Source of the DNA: Metabacillus lacus | GTDB lineage: Bacteria > Bacillota > Bacilli > Bacillales > Bacillaceae | DNA: 62,878 nt | Direction of reading: 5' to 3' | Assembly: GCF_009674805.1 (NCBI RefSeq) | Contig: NZ_WKKI01000018.1 | Coordinates: 1-62,878 of the forward strand | Part shown: piece by piece, positions 18,013-25,796 of the stretch | How the letters are laid out: the number at the start of each line of letters is the position of its first letter | Numbering within the stretch: the first letter of the stretch is position 1 | Translations under genes and position numbers: made by a program | The notes under the pieces: generated by a model | Seen by the model: the letters and a program-made list of their open reading frames with translations, nothing else | What the model was told of the DNA's origin: nothing | The model's database searches: none

Positions 18013-19351
18013 GGCTATCCCCCAATTCGTTCACAAAGTTGATAATCTCCTCTTTTGTCCGAAGCTCAGTGACGGCTACCAGCATATGCTGTTTCAATTC
18101 CGGATAGCTTTTTTCTAAATCGTAACCGCCAATGATTCCCCTCTCAAGGAGTTTTGCATTCACTTCGGAAACAGGTTTTGCCAGTTTTACTACAAATTCA
18201 TTGAACATCGGTCCGGCAAAAGGAATTTCCAGCCCTTTTTCGGTAAGGCTCTTTTTTGTATAGTGCGCTTTTTGGATATTTTGAAGAGCCATTTCTCTTA
18301 CCCCTTTTTTCCCAAGCGCTGTCATAGCAACAGATGCAGCCAGGGCATTGAGAGCCTGATTGGAACAAATATTGGAAGTAGCTTTATCTCTCCTGATATG
18401 CTGTTCACGTGCCTGAAGCGTCAGCACAAACCCTCTTTTGCCATCCTCATCCACTGTTTGTCCTACTAGACGGCCTGGAACCTTTCTCATCAGCTTATTT
18501 GTGACAGCAAAATAGCCGCAGTGCGGACCGCCGAAAGCTGCAGGAATGCCAAAGGGCTGCGCGTCTCCTGTCACTATGTCAGCGCCAAGGTGCCCAGGAG
18601 GTGTCAAGGCACCCAATGCCAAAGGGTTGGAAGAAACGATAAACATACTTTTTCCTTGATGAGCAAGAGGTTCAATACTTTGTAAATCTTCTATTCTTCC
18701 AAAGAAGTTCGGATATTGCACGATCACTGCCGCAACATCCTCGTCCATGCTGGATTTAAGAGCGTCCAGATCAGTTACACCGTCTGCAACAGGCACTTCA
18801 ACAACATCAATGTACTGCCCTTTTGCATACATTTTTACAACATCCCTGCTTTCTGGGTGCACAGCCTGGGAAATCAGTATTTTTTTCTTCTTCGTGTGGC
18901 CCGCTGCGAGCATCGCTGCTTCCGCAAGCGATGTACCGCCGTCATACATGGAAGAGTTTGCAACATCCATGCCGGTCAGCTCGCAAATCATCGTCTGAAA
19001 CTCAAAGATGGCCTGAAGTTCACCCTGAGAAATCTCAGGCTGATACGGTGTATAAGCTGTATAAAATTCAGATCTTGATATGACGTGGTCTACAATAATC
19101 GGCATGTAATGGTCATATACGCCTCCTCCCAGAAAAGATGCATATTCTCTGGTATTGGCATTTCTTGCTGCTGTCGCCGACAATTCTTTCACAAGCTCTG
19201 TTTCAGATTTTGCTTTCTTGATTTGATACTCGCCCTTAAATCTTACAGATTCAGGAATATCAGAGAACAAATCTTCAACCTGTGCCACCCCGGTTGCTTT
19301 CAGCATTTCCTGCTGATCTTGTTCTGTCATTGGCAAATAGCGATGCTTCAT
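18005..19351 (-). CDS. gcvPA: Glycine dehydrogenase (decarboxylating) subunit 1
   Basis: N-terminal half of the split glycine decarboxylase, 448 residues, PLP-transferase fold. Motifs such as [12 protein letters not shown] near 73 and [20 protein letters not shown] (about 98-117) are typical. It starts three bases after the gcvT stop and its end overlaps gcvPB, so the three genes are translated from one message controlled by the upstream glycine riboswitch. Confidence 0.97.
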   Translation of the reverse strand: MKHRYLPMTEQDQQEMLKATGVAQVEDLFSDIPESVRFKGEYQIKKAKSETELVKELSATAARNANTREYASFLGGGVYDHYMPIIVDHVISRSEFYTAYTPYQPEISQGELQAIFEFQTMICELTGMDVANSSMYDGGTSLAEAAMLAAGHTKKKKILISQAVHPESRDVVKMYAKGQYIDVVEVPVADGVTDLDALKSSMDEDVAAVIVQYPNFFGRIEDLQSIEPLAHQGKSMFIVSSNPLALGALTPPGHLGADIVTGDAQPFGIPAAFGGPHCGYFAVTNKLMRKVPGRLVGQTVDEDGKRGFVLTLQAREQHIRRDKATSNICSNQALNALAASVAMTALGKKGVREMALQNIQKAHYTKKSLTEKGLEIPFAGPMFNEFVVKLAKPVSEVNAKLLERGIIGGYDLEKSYPELKQHMLVAVTELRTKEEIINFVNELGDSHE

Positions 19352-19354
19352 GTC

Positions 19355-20461
19355 TTATTCCCCTCTCGGACGTTTATATAAAGGTGTTTTAATGACCGCT
19401 GCTTTTAGACGCTTTTTTCTTACCTGCACTTCAACCTCTGTGCCAAGTTCAGCATATTCCTTCTTAATTAAAGCAAGGCCGACATTTTTCTTCAGTGTCG
19501 GTGATTGTGTGCCCGTTGTGACTTCTCCAATTTTTTCTTCACCAATATAAACATCGTAACCATGGCGAGGAATGCCTTTGTCAATCATTTCTATTCCTGC
19601 CAGCTTTCTTGCAGCCCCGTTTTCCTTTTGTTCTTTTAACGCATCTTTTCCAAGGAAATCCATTTCTTTATTGGTTTTCACAGCAAAGCCGATTCCTGCC
19701 TCTATGGGTGATATTTCAGGTGACAGCTCTTGTCCGTACAGCGGAAGATTCGCTTCAAACCGCAGCGTATCCCGAGCTCCCAGTCCGCACGGAAGAAGAC
19801 CTTTGTCTTTTCCTGCTTCAAGAATGGAATTCCAGAGAGCCGCTGCATCACTGCTGCTGCAATAGATTTCAAAACCGTCTTCTCCTGTATAACCTGTTCT
19901 GGAAATCAGGGCAGAAACTTCTCCAATTTTCACATCTTCCTGAAATGCAAAAAATTTGATATCTGACAAATTGGTTTCTGTTAAGTTCTGAAGAATCTCC
20001 TCGGCAAAGGGACCTTGAATGGCCAGCTGGGCTGTTTCTTCTGATATATTCGATAGTTCTACATTCTCGTCCAGATGGTCCTTCAGCCACTTAACATCTT
20101 TGTCAATATTAGAAGCATTCACAACAAGAAGATACTGATCTTCCTGCAGCTTGTAAATGAGCAAATCGTCAACAGTTCCACCAGTGCCATAGCACATCGC
20201 TGTATATTGGGCTCTTCCCTCTTTCAATATTGCCACATCATTTGTCATCATCTTTTGCAGATAGTGCAAGCTTCCAGCTCCGCTCACCTTGATCTCACCC
20301 ATATGAGAAACATCAAATAAGCCTGCCTTTGTTCTAACCGCTTCATGCTCTTCCTTAATGGAAGAAAACTGGACCGGAAGCTCCCAGCCTCCAAAGTCAA
20401 TTGTTTTCCCTCCGTACTTGCCATACTCCTCGTACAAAGGTGTTCTTTTTAATTCTGACAT
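19355..20461 (-). CDS. gcvT: Aminomethyltransferase (glycine cleavage T protein)
   Basis: Transfers the methylene group from aminomethyl-GcvH to tetrahydrofolate and releases ammonia. About 368 residues, beginning [18 protein letters not shown]; the folate-binding region ([12 protein letters not shown] near 50, NDV near 78) and the C-terminal barrel are visible. The start at 20459-20461 is favoured over the adjacent ATG at 20464 and over an upstream start at 20500 because GGGGAGG lies 8 bases before it and family members begin here. First gene of the glycine-inducible operon. Confidence 0.95.
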   Translation of the reverse strand: MSELKRTPLYEEYGKYGGKTIDFGGWELPVQFSSIKEEHEAVRTKAGLFDVSHMGEIKVSGAGSLHYLQKMMTNDVAILKEGRAQYTAMCYGTGGTVDDLLIYKLQEDQYLLVVNASNIDKDVKWLKDHLDENVELSNISEETAQLAIQGPFAEEILQNLTETNLSDIKFFAFQEDVKIGEVSALISRTGYTGEDGFEIYCSSSDAAALWNSILEAGKDKGLLPCGLGARDTLRFEANLPLYGQELSPEISPIEAGIGFAVKTNKEMDFLGKDALKEQKENGAARKLAGIEMIDKGIPRHGYDVYIGEEKIGEVTTGTQSPTLKKNVGLALIKKEYAELGTEVEVQVRKKRLKAAVIKTPLYKRPRGE

Positions 20462-20497
20462 CATGCATTCCTCCCCGCTTTGAATTTCAGCAGTACA

Positions 20498-20546
20498 CAA
20501 AAAAGGACAGAGACTCCCCTTTTATATGAAAAGTGGTCTCTGTCCT
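20498..20546 (-). terminator. Riboswitch expression-platform terminator
   Basis: On the minus strand GGACAGAGAC (20536-20545) pairs with GTCTCTGTCC (20505-20514), followed by seven T. The 5' arm is the conserved 3' strand of the second glycine aptamer, so glycine binding and termination exclude each other. Confidence 0.85.
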
Positions 20547-20713
20547 GGCACCTGAAAGTTTTACCTTATGTATGTACAGGCTTTCCTCTTTGGTGGTTTG
20601 CTTTTAATTACAAACTCTCTCCAGAGCTGCGTCAAACAAGAGTCTTTTTGCCTGAGAGATTCACAGACGTTTGCTCCTTCGGCGCCGCAATTTTATTGCA
20701 GTCTCTCCCCTTG
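20534..20713 (-). ncRNA. Tandem glycine riboswitch
   Basis: Read on the minus strand there are two glycine aptamers. The first has GGGGAGAGACTGC, GCCGAAGGAGCAAAC, TCTCAGGCAAAAAGAC; the second starts in TCTGGAGAGAG and ends in TTTCAGGTGCCAGGACAGAG. These are the conserved core pieces of the gcvT RNA family. The downstream terminator makes it an ON switch for gcvT-gcvPA-gcvPB. Confidence 0.93.
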
Positions 20714-20975
20714 CTGTCATCCGCACATATTTATTTAAGAAAGGGCCATACTAACAAAAGCAAAATGAATAACACACTCATTTGCCAATTGCTAATATTC
20801 TTACTTATTAACATCCTACCATTAACAGCAGAAATCTTCAATCTATAAATAAACATATAAACCATTATTTTTTTAGATTATCATTCGTTAATTAGTGTAA
20901 TTTGCATATAAATTTCACCTTCAACTATAAAAGTTAGACAAAAAGGTGAACAATACAGACTGGCAGGTGAAGTAA
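20714..20975. other. Divergent promoter region gcv / yqhH
   Basis: AT-rich. On the minus strand TTGTTA and a downstream TAAATA about 17-18 bases away (near 20735-20760) are a plausible gcv promoter. A GGCAGGTGA site at 20961-20969 serves yqhH. Nothing else recognised. Confidence 0.45.
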
Positions 20976-22676
20976 ATGAAAGGGTATTCACAACACAATG
21001 TAGATATTACCTTTGATCATGACTGGGCGGAAGGACTTCAAAAAAGGCTGGACACTGACGGACCCTGGGCAAACTGGGACTTGTACAAGCTGTCCTGCAG
21101 TGTGCAAAAACAGCTTGCCATTCCTGAATTTCACGGGCTGCAGGCTCCCAAACATTTAACAAATTTCACTCCCCTTCCTCATCAGTTGGAAGTAGCAAGA
21201 ACGGTCGTTGAAAAAATGAACGGCAAAGCAATTCTGGCAGATGAAGTAGGCTTAGGCAAAACAATAGAAGCAGGGCTCATTCTCAAGGAATATATGATTC
21301 GCGGTCTCGCCAAAAAAGTGCTGATTCTTGTTCCGGCATCTCTAGTATCTCAATGGGCCAAAGAGCTTCACGAAAAGTTTCACATTCCAGCCATCGAACA
21401 AAAAAAGAGCTATGTATGGGAACAGTATGATATTGTAGTATCTTCGATCGATACTGCCAAACGAAGTCCCCACCGTGAAATCGTTCAAAACCTGCAATAT
21501 GACCTTGTGATTATTGATGAAGCTCACAAACTAAAAAATAACAAGACCAAAAACTACGAATTTGTTCAAAGTCTTAAGAAAAAATATTGTTTATTACTGA
21601 CTGCGACCCCAATCCAAAACAAAATTGAAGAAATATTTAACCTCGTGTCCCTTCTTAAACCTGGACACCTTGGGAATGAGTCATATTTCAGCCAGGCTTT
21701 TTCAGCGAAACAGCGATCACTTCAGCATCACGAACACCTGAAGGAACTTGTGAATAAAGTGATGATCCGAAACAGGCGGCATGATACCGGTATACAATGG
21801 TCAAAAAGAATAGTAGAAACGGTTCCAATTGAATTCTCGCCAACAGAGCAGAATCTTTATGATGCCATCACAGCTATCAAAACAGCTCCAGAACTGTCTG
21901 CAAGCATGTTTTCCATTATGACTCTGCAGCGGGAAGCTTGTTCCAGCAGAGAAGCTGTGTTTATGACATTAAAAAAAATGCTCGAAAAACCAGAGGAAGA
22001 AGCAGCTCCCCTTCCGCAGCCTATCATTATGCAGCTGATCGAGCACATTAATGCTGTTACCATGAACTCCAAGGCCGCAAAAGCAGTGGAATTAATACAA
22101 GGGATCAACGATAAAGTGATTATCTTCACTGAATACAGAGCAACACAGTTTTACCTGCAATGGTTTTTAAAACAGCATGGAATTACTTCAGTTCCTTTTA
22201 GAGGGGGATTTAAACGCGGGAAAAAGGACTGGATGAAAGATCTTTTTAAAAATAAGGTTCAAGTGCTTATTGCGACCGAAGCAGGCGGAGAAGGAATCAA
22301 CCTTCAATTTTGCAGCAATATCATTAATTACGATCTGCCCTGGAATCCGATGAAGCTGGAACAAAGAATTGGACGGATTCACAGGCTGGGACAAGAACGT
22401 GATGTTCGCATCTTTAATATGGCCACTAAAAATACAGTGGAAGAGCATATTTTAAAATTGCTATATGAAAAGATCAATTTGTTTGAAAAAGTCATCGGAG
22501 AACTGGATGAGATTCTCACAAAGATGGAGATACAGAATATCGAGGAACATATTCAGGATATTTTCCTTCACTCGCGAAATGAGCGGGAAATGAACATAAA
22601 GCTTCAAAATCTGACATCTATTATTTCATACGGTGAACAACTATCCGAAAATAAACTTGCAAGTTCTGATCAATAG
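20976..22676 (+). CDS. yqhH: SNF2-family DEAD/DEAH helicase YqhH
   Basis: A 566-residue Swi2/Snf2-type ATPase. Motifs in order: Walker A DEVGLGKTIEAG (about 90-101), DEAH box IIDEAHKLKNN (about 181-191), TATPIQN (about 213-219), and the C-terminal helicase half with TEAGGEGINLQF and QRIGRIHRLGQ (about 470-480). It probably remodels protein-nucleic acid complexes; the target is unknown. The next gene, yqhG, starts 19 bases after the stop, so the two form an operon as in B. subtilis. Confidence 0.93.
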   Translation: MKGYSQHNVDITFDHDWAEGLQKRLDTDGPWANWDLYKLSCSVQKQLAIPEFHGLQAPKHLTNFTPLPHQLEVARTVVEKMNGKAILADEVGLGKTIEAGLILKEYMIRGLAKKVLILVPASLVSQWAKELHEKFHIPAIEQKKSYVWEQYDIVVSSIDTAKRSPHREIVQNLQYDLVIIDEAHKLKNNKTKNYEFVQSLKKKYCLLLTATPIQNKIEEIFNLVSLLKPGHLGNESYFSQAFSAKQRSLQHHEHLKELVNKVMIRNRRHDTGIQWSKRIVETVPIEFSPTEQNLYDAITAIKTAPELSASMFSIMTLQREACSSREAVFMTLKKMLEKPEEEAAPLPQPIIMQLIEHINAVTMNSKAAKAVELIQGINDKVIIFTEYRATQFYLQWFLKQHGITSVPFRGGFKRGKKDWMKDLFKNKVQVLIATEAGGEGINLQFCSNIINYDLPWNPMKLEQRIGRIHRLGQERDVRIFNMATKNTVEEHILKLLYEKINLFEKVIGELDEILTKMEIQNIEEHIQDIFLHSRNEREMNIKLQNLTSIISYGEQLSENKLASSDQ

Positions 22677-22695
22677 AATGAAGAGGTGACAAGAT

Positions 22696-23493
22696 ATGCA
22701 GCAGCAGGACATTCATCAGTACCTGGAACGTTTTTTTACGGCTAACGGCTGTGAAATCGTACATAACTCACAGGGTCTGCTTGAAACACAGCTTAGCATT
22801 TCAATGGATAAGGAATTAATGAACCGCCCGTTTTACTGGCACTACCTTGAAAAAACAGGCGGAATCCCCAATCCTATGAAGCTGTCGCTGATTACTGATA
22901 AAGAAAAAGCCGGTGAAGATGCCAAAGGTGAATTCATGCACTTTGGTGCTCCCCGCCTGCATCAAATATTTGATACAACGAGAAAGCTTGCAGGGTATAT
23001 CAGGCTGTATGAGCAGGCAGATATACGGGGCGGCAGCATTCCCCTTCACCCATGGCTGGGTGTCAACATGACTGTTTCCTATCAGTGTGATATGAAAAAA
23101 GATGACATCTACTCCATGGGTATTCACCTAATCAGCGGCACCATTCTTGAAAATTTTCAAGACAAACTTGAAAAACTAAATTTAACTCCAAAAATTCCTG
23201 ATTACTGTTTTACAATGTCTCCGCTCATTAAACCAAAAACCGGTGTTAATAGACTTTTTCATCATATAGAACAGAGAATTCAGCAACAAGATCACTCTTG
23301 GGCCAAGGAGTCGCTTCAGCGCTGGAACGCAGATCAAATGCTGCTGCAGCACTTCTATGAAGATTGCGATGAAAAACCACAAGCCTATCACTTGGAATCA
23401 GCAGCTTTAAAAGAATTATATGAGCCAAATGTAACCCTTTCCATTCATAATGGCGGTATTTTTTATTTAGCACCAAATGTCCAGTTATTCTGA
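22696..23493 (+). CDS. yqhG: YqhG family protein
   Basis: A 265-residue soluble protein found downstream of yqhH in Bacillus. It has no membrane segment or recognised enzyme motif. GAAGAGGTGA (22680-22689) is the ribosome binding site. Conserved pairing suggests it works with the YqhH helicase; function not established. Confidence 0.85.
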   Translation: MQQQDIHQYLERFFTANGCEIVHNSQGLLETQLSISMDKELMNRPFYWHYLEKTGGIPNPMKLSLITDKEKAGEDAKGEFMHFGAPRLHQIFDTTRKLAGYIRLYEQADIRGGSIPLHPWLGVNMTVSYQCDMKKDDIYSMGIHLISGTILENFQDKLEKLNLTPKIPDYCFTMSPLIKPKTGVNRLFHHIEQRIQQQDHSWAKESLQRWNADQMLLQHFYEDCDEKPQAYHLESAALKELYEPNVTLSIHNGGIFYLAPNVQLF

Positions 23494-23521
23494 CAACATA
23501 TTCGGGTAAAAAAATGAAGTT

Positions 23522-23528
23522 TTCGACA
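23522..23528. promoter_or_regulatory. Spo0A-box-like site 1 upstream of sinI
   Basis: TTCGACA is the complement of the 0A box core TGTCGAA. It lies about 330 bases before the sinI start. In B. subtilis sinI transcription is activated by Spo0A, which makes the match meaningful. Confidence 0.45.
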
Positions 23529-23618
23529 GCTTCAATCGTTTAACCTGCTATTCAATTGGGTATATAGATTCACTATCTGGTACTTTTTACATTCATTTTG
23601 GGAATTTACTAATATTTT

Positions 23619-23648
23619 TTGACATCGACAAAATTCAGCATACATATT
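23619..23648 (+). promoter_or_regulatory. Promoter candidate with Spo0A-box-like site 2
   Basis: A perfect TTGACA (23619-23624) has AT-rich -10 candidates (TACATA 641-646, CATATT 643-648) 16-18 bases on. ATCGACAAA (23624-23632) overlaps the -35 box and matches the 0A box complement in 7 of 8 positions. A TATAAT at 23662-23667 is an alternative -10. Initiation here would give a leader of about 190 bases that includes the whole riboswitch. Confidence 0.5.
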
Positions 23649-23740
23649 AAAATTGTATTTTTATAATGAAATAGTGCAATTGTTTCAGACAAAATTTCCG
23701 TCTAAGGTGTTAGAAAGAGTTTGAAGCACTTACATAATCA

Positions 23741-23821
23741 GAAAGGGCAAACCTGCTGAAAAGCAGGGACGCAAAGTCACAGGTCTAAGATCTATAGTAG
23801 ATGATGACGGCTGGACTGCCT
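23741..23821 (+). ncRNA. Cyclic di-GMP-I riboswitch (GEMM-I aptamer)
   Basis: The sequence has the GEMM-I core in order: AAGGGCAAACC (23743-23753), a P2 stem CCTGCT/AGCAGG capped by the GNRA loop GAAA (23752-23767), GGACGCAAAG (23767-23776), a P3 arm with TCTAAG and ATCTA/TAGAT (23790-23802), and the closing ATGACGGCTGGACTGCC (23804-23820). P1 forms from GGCA (23746-23749) and TGCC (23817-23820). It lies 33 bases before the sinI start, on the same strand, so it should tune SinI synthesis to c-di-GMP. Confidence 0.88.
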
Positions 23822-23846
23822 GAAATACTACCGTATTTTAGGAGGA
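23819..23846 (+). promoter_or_regulatory. Hairpin covering the sinI ribosome binding site
   Basis: CCTGAAATAC (23819-23828) pairs with GTATTTTAGG (23833-23842) in a 10-bp stem (one G-U pair) with loop TACC. The right arm contains the first three bases of the AGGAGG ribosome binding site (23840-23845), and the left arm shares C819, C820 and T821 with aptamer stem P1. The two structures are mutually exclusive, a likely translational expression platform. Confidence 0.65.
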
Positions 23847-23852
23847 GAAAAA

Positions 23853-24011
23853 ATGAAGATAGCTGAATCGCACGAAGAATACAAACTAGATACGGAGTGG
23901 AAGGAGCTGATACTGTCAGCACTGGAAATGGGGATAAGCCCTGAAGAAATTAGAGGGTTTTTAAAAACCTATCCTAGAGAAGAAATTACTATGTCAGAAT
24001 ACACAAAATAA
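23853..24011 (+). CDS. sinI: Anti-repressor SinI
   Basis: A 52-residue protein, MKIAESHEEYKLDTEWKEL onward, matching SinI: helix pair with LDTEWKELILSALEMGISPEE and IRGFLKT, the region that forms the heterodimer with the C-terminal domain of SinR. It titrates SinR and so derepresses biofilm matrix genes. AGGAGG is placed 7 bases before ATG 23853. sinR follows 72 bases downstream. B. subtilis SinI has 57 residues, so the length is normal. Confidence 0.93.
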   Translation: MKIAESHEEYKLDTEWKELILSALEMGISPEEIRGFLKTYPREEITMSEYTK

Positions 24012-24083
24012 TTTCAAAAAACGTTCGGTATGTCAAACAAACCCCTTCGCTATATGCTATAATGGCGTTGGGAAGGTGATAAC

Positions 24084-24413
24084 ATGATAGGTGAACGAAT
24101 CCGGAAATATCGCAAAGAAAAAAATCTCTCTCTATCCGAACTAGCAGAACGGGCAAATGTTGCAAAATCTTATCTCAGTTCTATTGAACGGAACCTTCAA
24201 TCAAATCCTTCTGTACAATTCCTTGAAAAAGTATCAGCTGTTTTAGGGATTTCAGTAAAAACGCTCATTAATGAAGAGTATGAAGAAGCAGATGAAAACC
24301 TCGATTCCGAGTGGGCTACCCTTGTCAGGGAGGCTATGGATTCAGGAGTAACAAAAGATCAATTTAAAGAATTTCTTGAGTTCAGCAAATGGCGCTTGAA
24401 CCAAGGAAAATAA
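24084..24413 (+). CDS. sinR: Master regulator of biofilm formation SinR
   Basis: 109 residues, closely resembling B. subtilis SinR (111): HTH_3 domain (1-60, RIRKYRKEKNLSLSELAERA and VAKSYLSSIERNLQSNPS) and the C-terminal SinI-type dimerisation helices (LDSEWATLVREAMDSGVTKDQFKEFLEF). It represses matrix operons by binding GTTCTYT sites. Its own promoter seems to be within the sinI-sinR gap (TATAAT near 24058). GGAAGGTGAT precedes the ATG. Confidence 0.97.
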   Translation: MIGERIRKYRKEKNLSLSELAERANVAKSYLSSIERNLQSNPSVQFLEKVSAVLGISVKTLINEEYEEADENLDSEWATLVREAMDSGVTKDQFKEFLEFSKWRLNQGK

Positions 24414-24445
24414 GCGCATTTGGCCCTCGTCCAACGCGCTTTTTA
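24412..24445 (+). terminator. Terminator after sinR
   Basis: AAGCGC (24412-24417) and GCGCTT (24436-24441) enclose an 18-base loop and are followed by TTTTATT. Short stem, so moderate strength. Confidence 0.55.
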
Positions 24446-24649
24446 TTATGCAAAAAAACTAATTTGATGATCTCTTTCTTTGCTTATCGTAATATAAGCA
24501 CCTTTTCTAGTCACCATACCCTCCTGATGAGAAGTCACAATGGCTTTCCTTTCTGTTAAATCGTTCGTGCAGACTGGACAAACCCATTTCCCTTCATTGC
24601 AGCTGCTGTAAGAAGGCTGACTGCACTTTATACATAACTTTTTATACAT
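24446..24649 (-). CDS. Small zinc-ribbon protein
   Basis: 67 residues starting MYKKLCIKCSQPSYSS, with CxxC near residue 6-9 and CPVC at about 24-27: a four-cysteine zinc ribbon, followed by a basic tail. Start at 24647-24649 because TAGGAGGGGAAATC lies directly upstream; a longer in-frame reading would run through the neighbouring gene. It is 11 bases after the DUF5658 gene and cotranscribed with it, hence probably in the SinR regulon. I do not recognise the family or its function. Confidence 0.7.
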   Translation of the reverse strand: MYKKLCIKCSQPSYSSCNEGKWVCPVCTNDLTERKAIVTSHQEGMVTRKGAYITISKERDHQISFFA

Positions 24650-24660
24650 GATTTCCCCTC

Positions 24661-24960
24661 CTAAAAAATAGATGTTATCCAATACCCATGAAGAACCAGA
24701 ACCATTGTGTAAAGAATGCAGGCTGTTAGCGAAAGTATCACAGCAGGCTTCGACCTGCTTAGCCTTCCCGAACAGGCAAGCAGCAGCAGTAAAAGAAACG
24801 AAAGGCACAGTTTGACAGTTAAAAAGGCCACCGGACTGTTACTATATAAAGCAGCCATAAGAGGATTAGCTTCCTGAATAATTCCTGACTGTAATCCTTG
24901 AAATGTAAATAAACCGTCCACTGCGTTTAGTAAGGATAAATACAGAAGTATATATGCCAT
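24661..24960 (-). CDS. DUF5658 family small membrane protein
   Basis: About 99 residues with three membrane segments and the DUF5658 hallmarks LLNAVDGLFTFQ near the start and QEANPLM after the first helix. Start at ATG 24958-24960, with GAGGTGA 6-7 bases upstream; a GTG at 24969 is the alternative but overlaps the ribosome binding site. A SinR-type operator (24978-24993) lies 18 bases upstream, immediately after the terminator of the matrix operon, so a link to biofilm formation is likely. Function unknown. Confidence 0.75.
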   Translation of the reverse strand: MAYILLYLSLLNAVDGLFTFQGLQSGIIQEANPLMAALYSNSPVAFLTVKLCLSFLLLLLLACSGRLSRSKPAVILSLTACILYTMVLVLHGYWITSIF

Positions 24961-24977
24961 GTTCTTCACCTCATATA

Positions 24978-24993
24978 GTTCTTGATAAAGAAC
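24978..24993. promoter_or_regulatory. SinR operator upstream of the DUF5658 gene
   Basis: GTTCTTGATAAAGAAC is an inverted repeat: the minus-strand half-site GTTCTTT is a perfect SinR site (GTTCTYT) and the other arm matches 6 of 7. It has the same 16-bp architecture as the operator at tapA. Confidence 0.65.
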
Positions 24994-25031
24994 AAAAATA
25001 GTAAAGGAGTTACTGACCTTTACTATTTTTG
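24994..25031 (-). terminator. Terminator of the tapA-sipW-tasA operon
   Basis: AAAATAGTAAAGG (24995-25007) pairs with CCTTTACTATTTT (25017-25029); the stop codon of the preceding gene lies within and TTTTT follows on the minus strand. The SinR operator for the next unit begins directly after it. Confidence 0.7.
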
Positions 25032-25735
25032 AAGTACCTAAGTATCATACCCATTATGAAAAAGATAAATCCTGCAAATATGATATTGAAAGAATTTGTC
25101 GAGGTATGAGGCAAGGCTTCGTTGAGATCATTGTGTTCTGTAACTATCCTCTCTGAGACTTCTATCTTTTTACCAGGCTGCACTACAGGGGCTTGTTCAA
25201 CTATTGGTTCATCGGGCAATTGTCCGCCAGGAACCAGGCTATCTGCTGGTGGTGTTAAAGATATCACATCTTTATTTGCGGTAAAAATAATCCTAAAAGA
25301 GCAGGAAGCCCCTTGATATTCGTTTCCTAGTTCAAATGGTATTTCAGTGTTAATCGTAAGAGAGTCCGAAGATAATCTTGTTAAAGGAACTGGTTTGATA
25401 GGATGCCAATGACTTGCTTTGTTTTTAAAAATTGTGTTTTTTCCCCTTTTAATCAAGAGATTTAATTGCTCGTAAAAGTCTTGTGAACCCCCAAGAAACT
25501 GAATTTCTGCAACATAATAAAAGTCTGTAAACCCAGTGTTTTTTACCTGAATAGGGTATATGATACTATCTCCCGGTTTCAGATTTTCTGCATTCATCAC
25601 TATTTCTTGTGGATAAAGAGAAATATCCAATTCACCTTCGGATAAATACATTGTGGAGCCTTTTACCCCTAATAGATTTAGAAAAAAAATCACAGAGATT
25701 AACACAGCAATCGTACTTTTAATTTTTGCGTTCAT
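25010..25735 (-). CDS. Secreted TasA-operon protein with LPxTS-type cell-wall sorting signal
   Basis: 241 residues: signal peptide (about 1-26), a beta-rich extracellular region of about 130 residues, a Pro-rich linker (VPGGQLPDEPIVEQAPVVQPG) and a C-terminal sorting signal, LPHTS at 208-212, then a hydrophobic segment (about 216-232) and the basic tail RYFKNSKGQ. This is the layout of a sortase substrate. It is the last gene of tapA-sipW-tasA and probably a surface partner or anchor for TasA fibres; that role is inference. No sortase gene is in the window. ATG at 25733-25735 after AGAGGG. Confidence 0.75.
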   Translation of the reverse strand: MNAKIKSTIAVLISVIFFLNLLGVKGSTMYLSEGELDISLYPQEIVMNAENLKPGDSIIYPIQVKNTGFTDFYYVAEIQFLGGSQDFYEQLNLLIKRGKNTIFKNKASHWHPIKPVPLTRLSSDSLTINTEIPFELGNEYQGASCSFRIIFTANKDVISLTPPADSLVPGGQLPDEPIVEQAPVVQPGKKIEVSERIVTEHNDLNEALPHTSTNSFNIIFAGFIFFIMGMILRYFKNSKGQ

Positions 25736-25762
25736 GCATTTTCCCTCTTAGAGAATTTGAAA

Positions 25763-25784
25763 GTGGGATGAATATTCATCCCAC
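25763..25784. terminator. Perfect palindrome between tasA and the LPxTS gene
   Basis: A 22-bp perfect palindrome (GTGGGATGAAT and its complement) starts 13 bases after the tasA stop codon in the direction of transcription. No T run follows on the minus strand, so it may act as a partial terminator or mRNA-stabilising stem that gives tasA a higher output than the last gene. Confidence 0.5.
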
Positions 25785-25796
25785 ATACACAAAATA

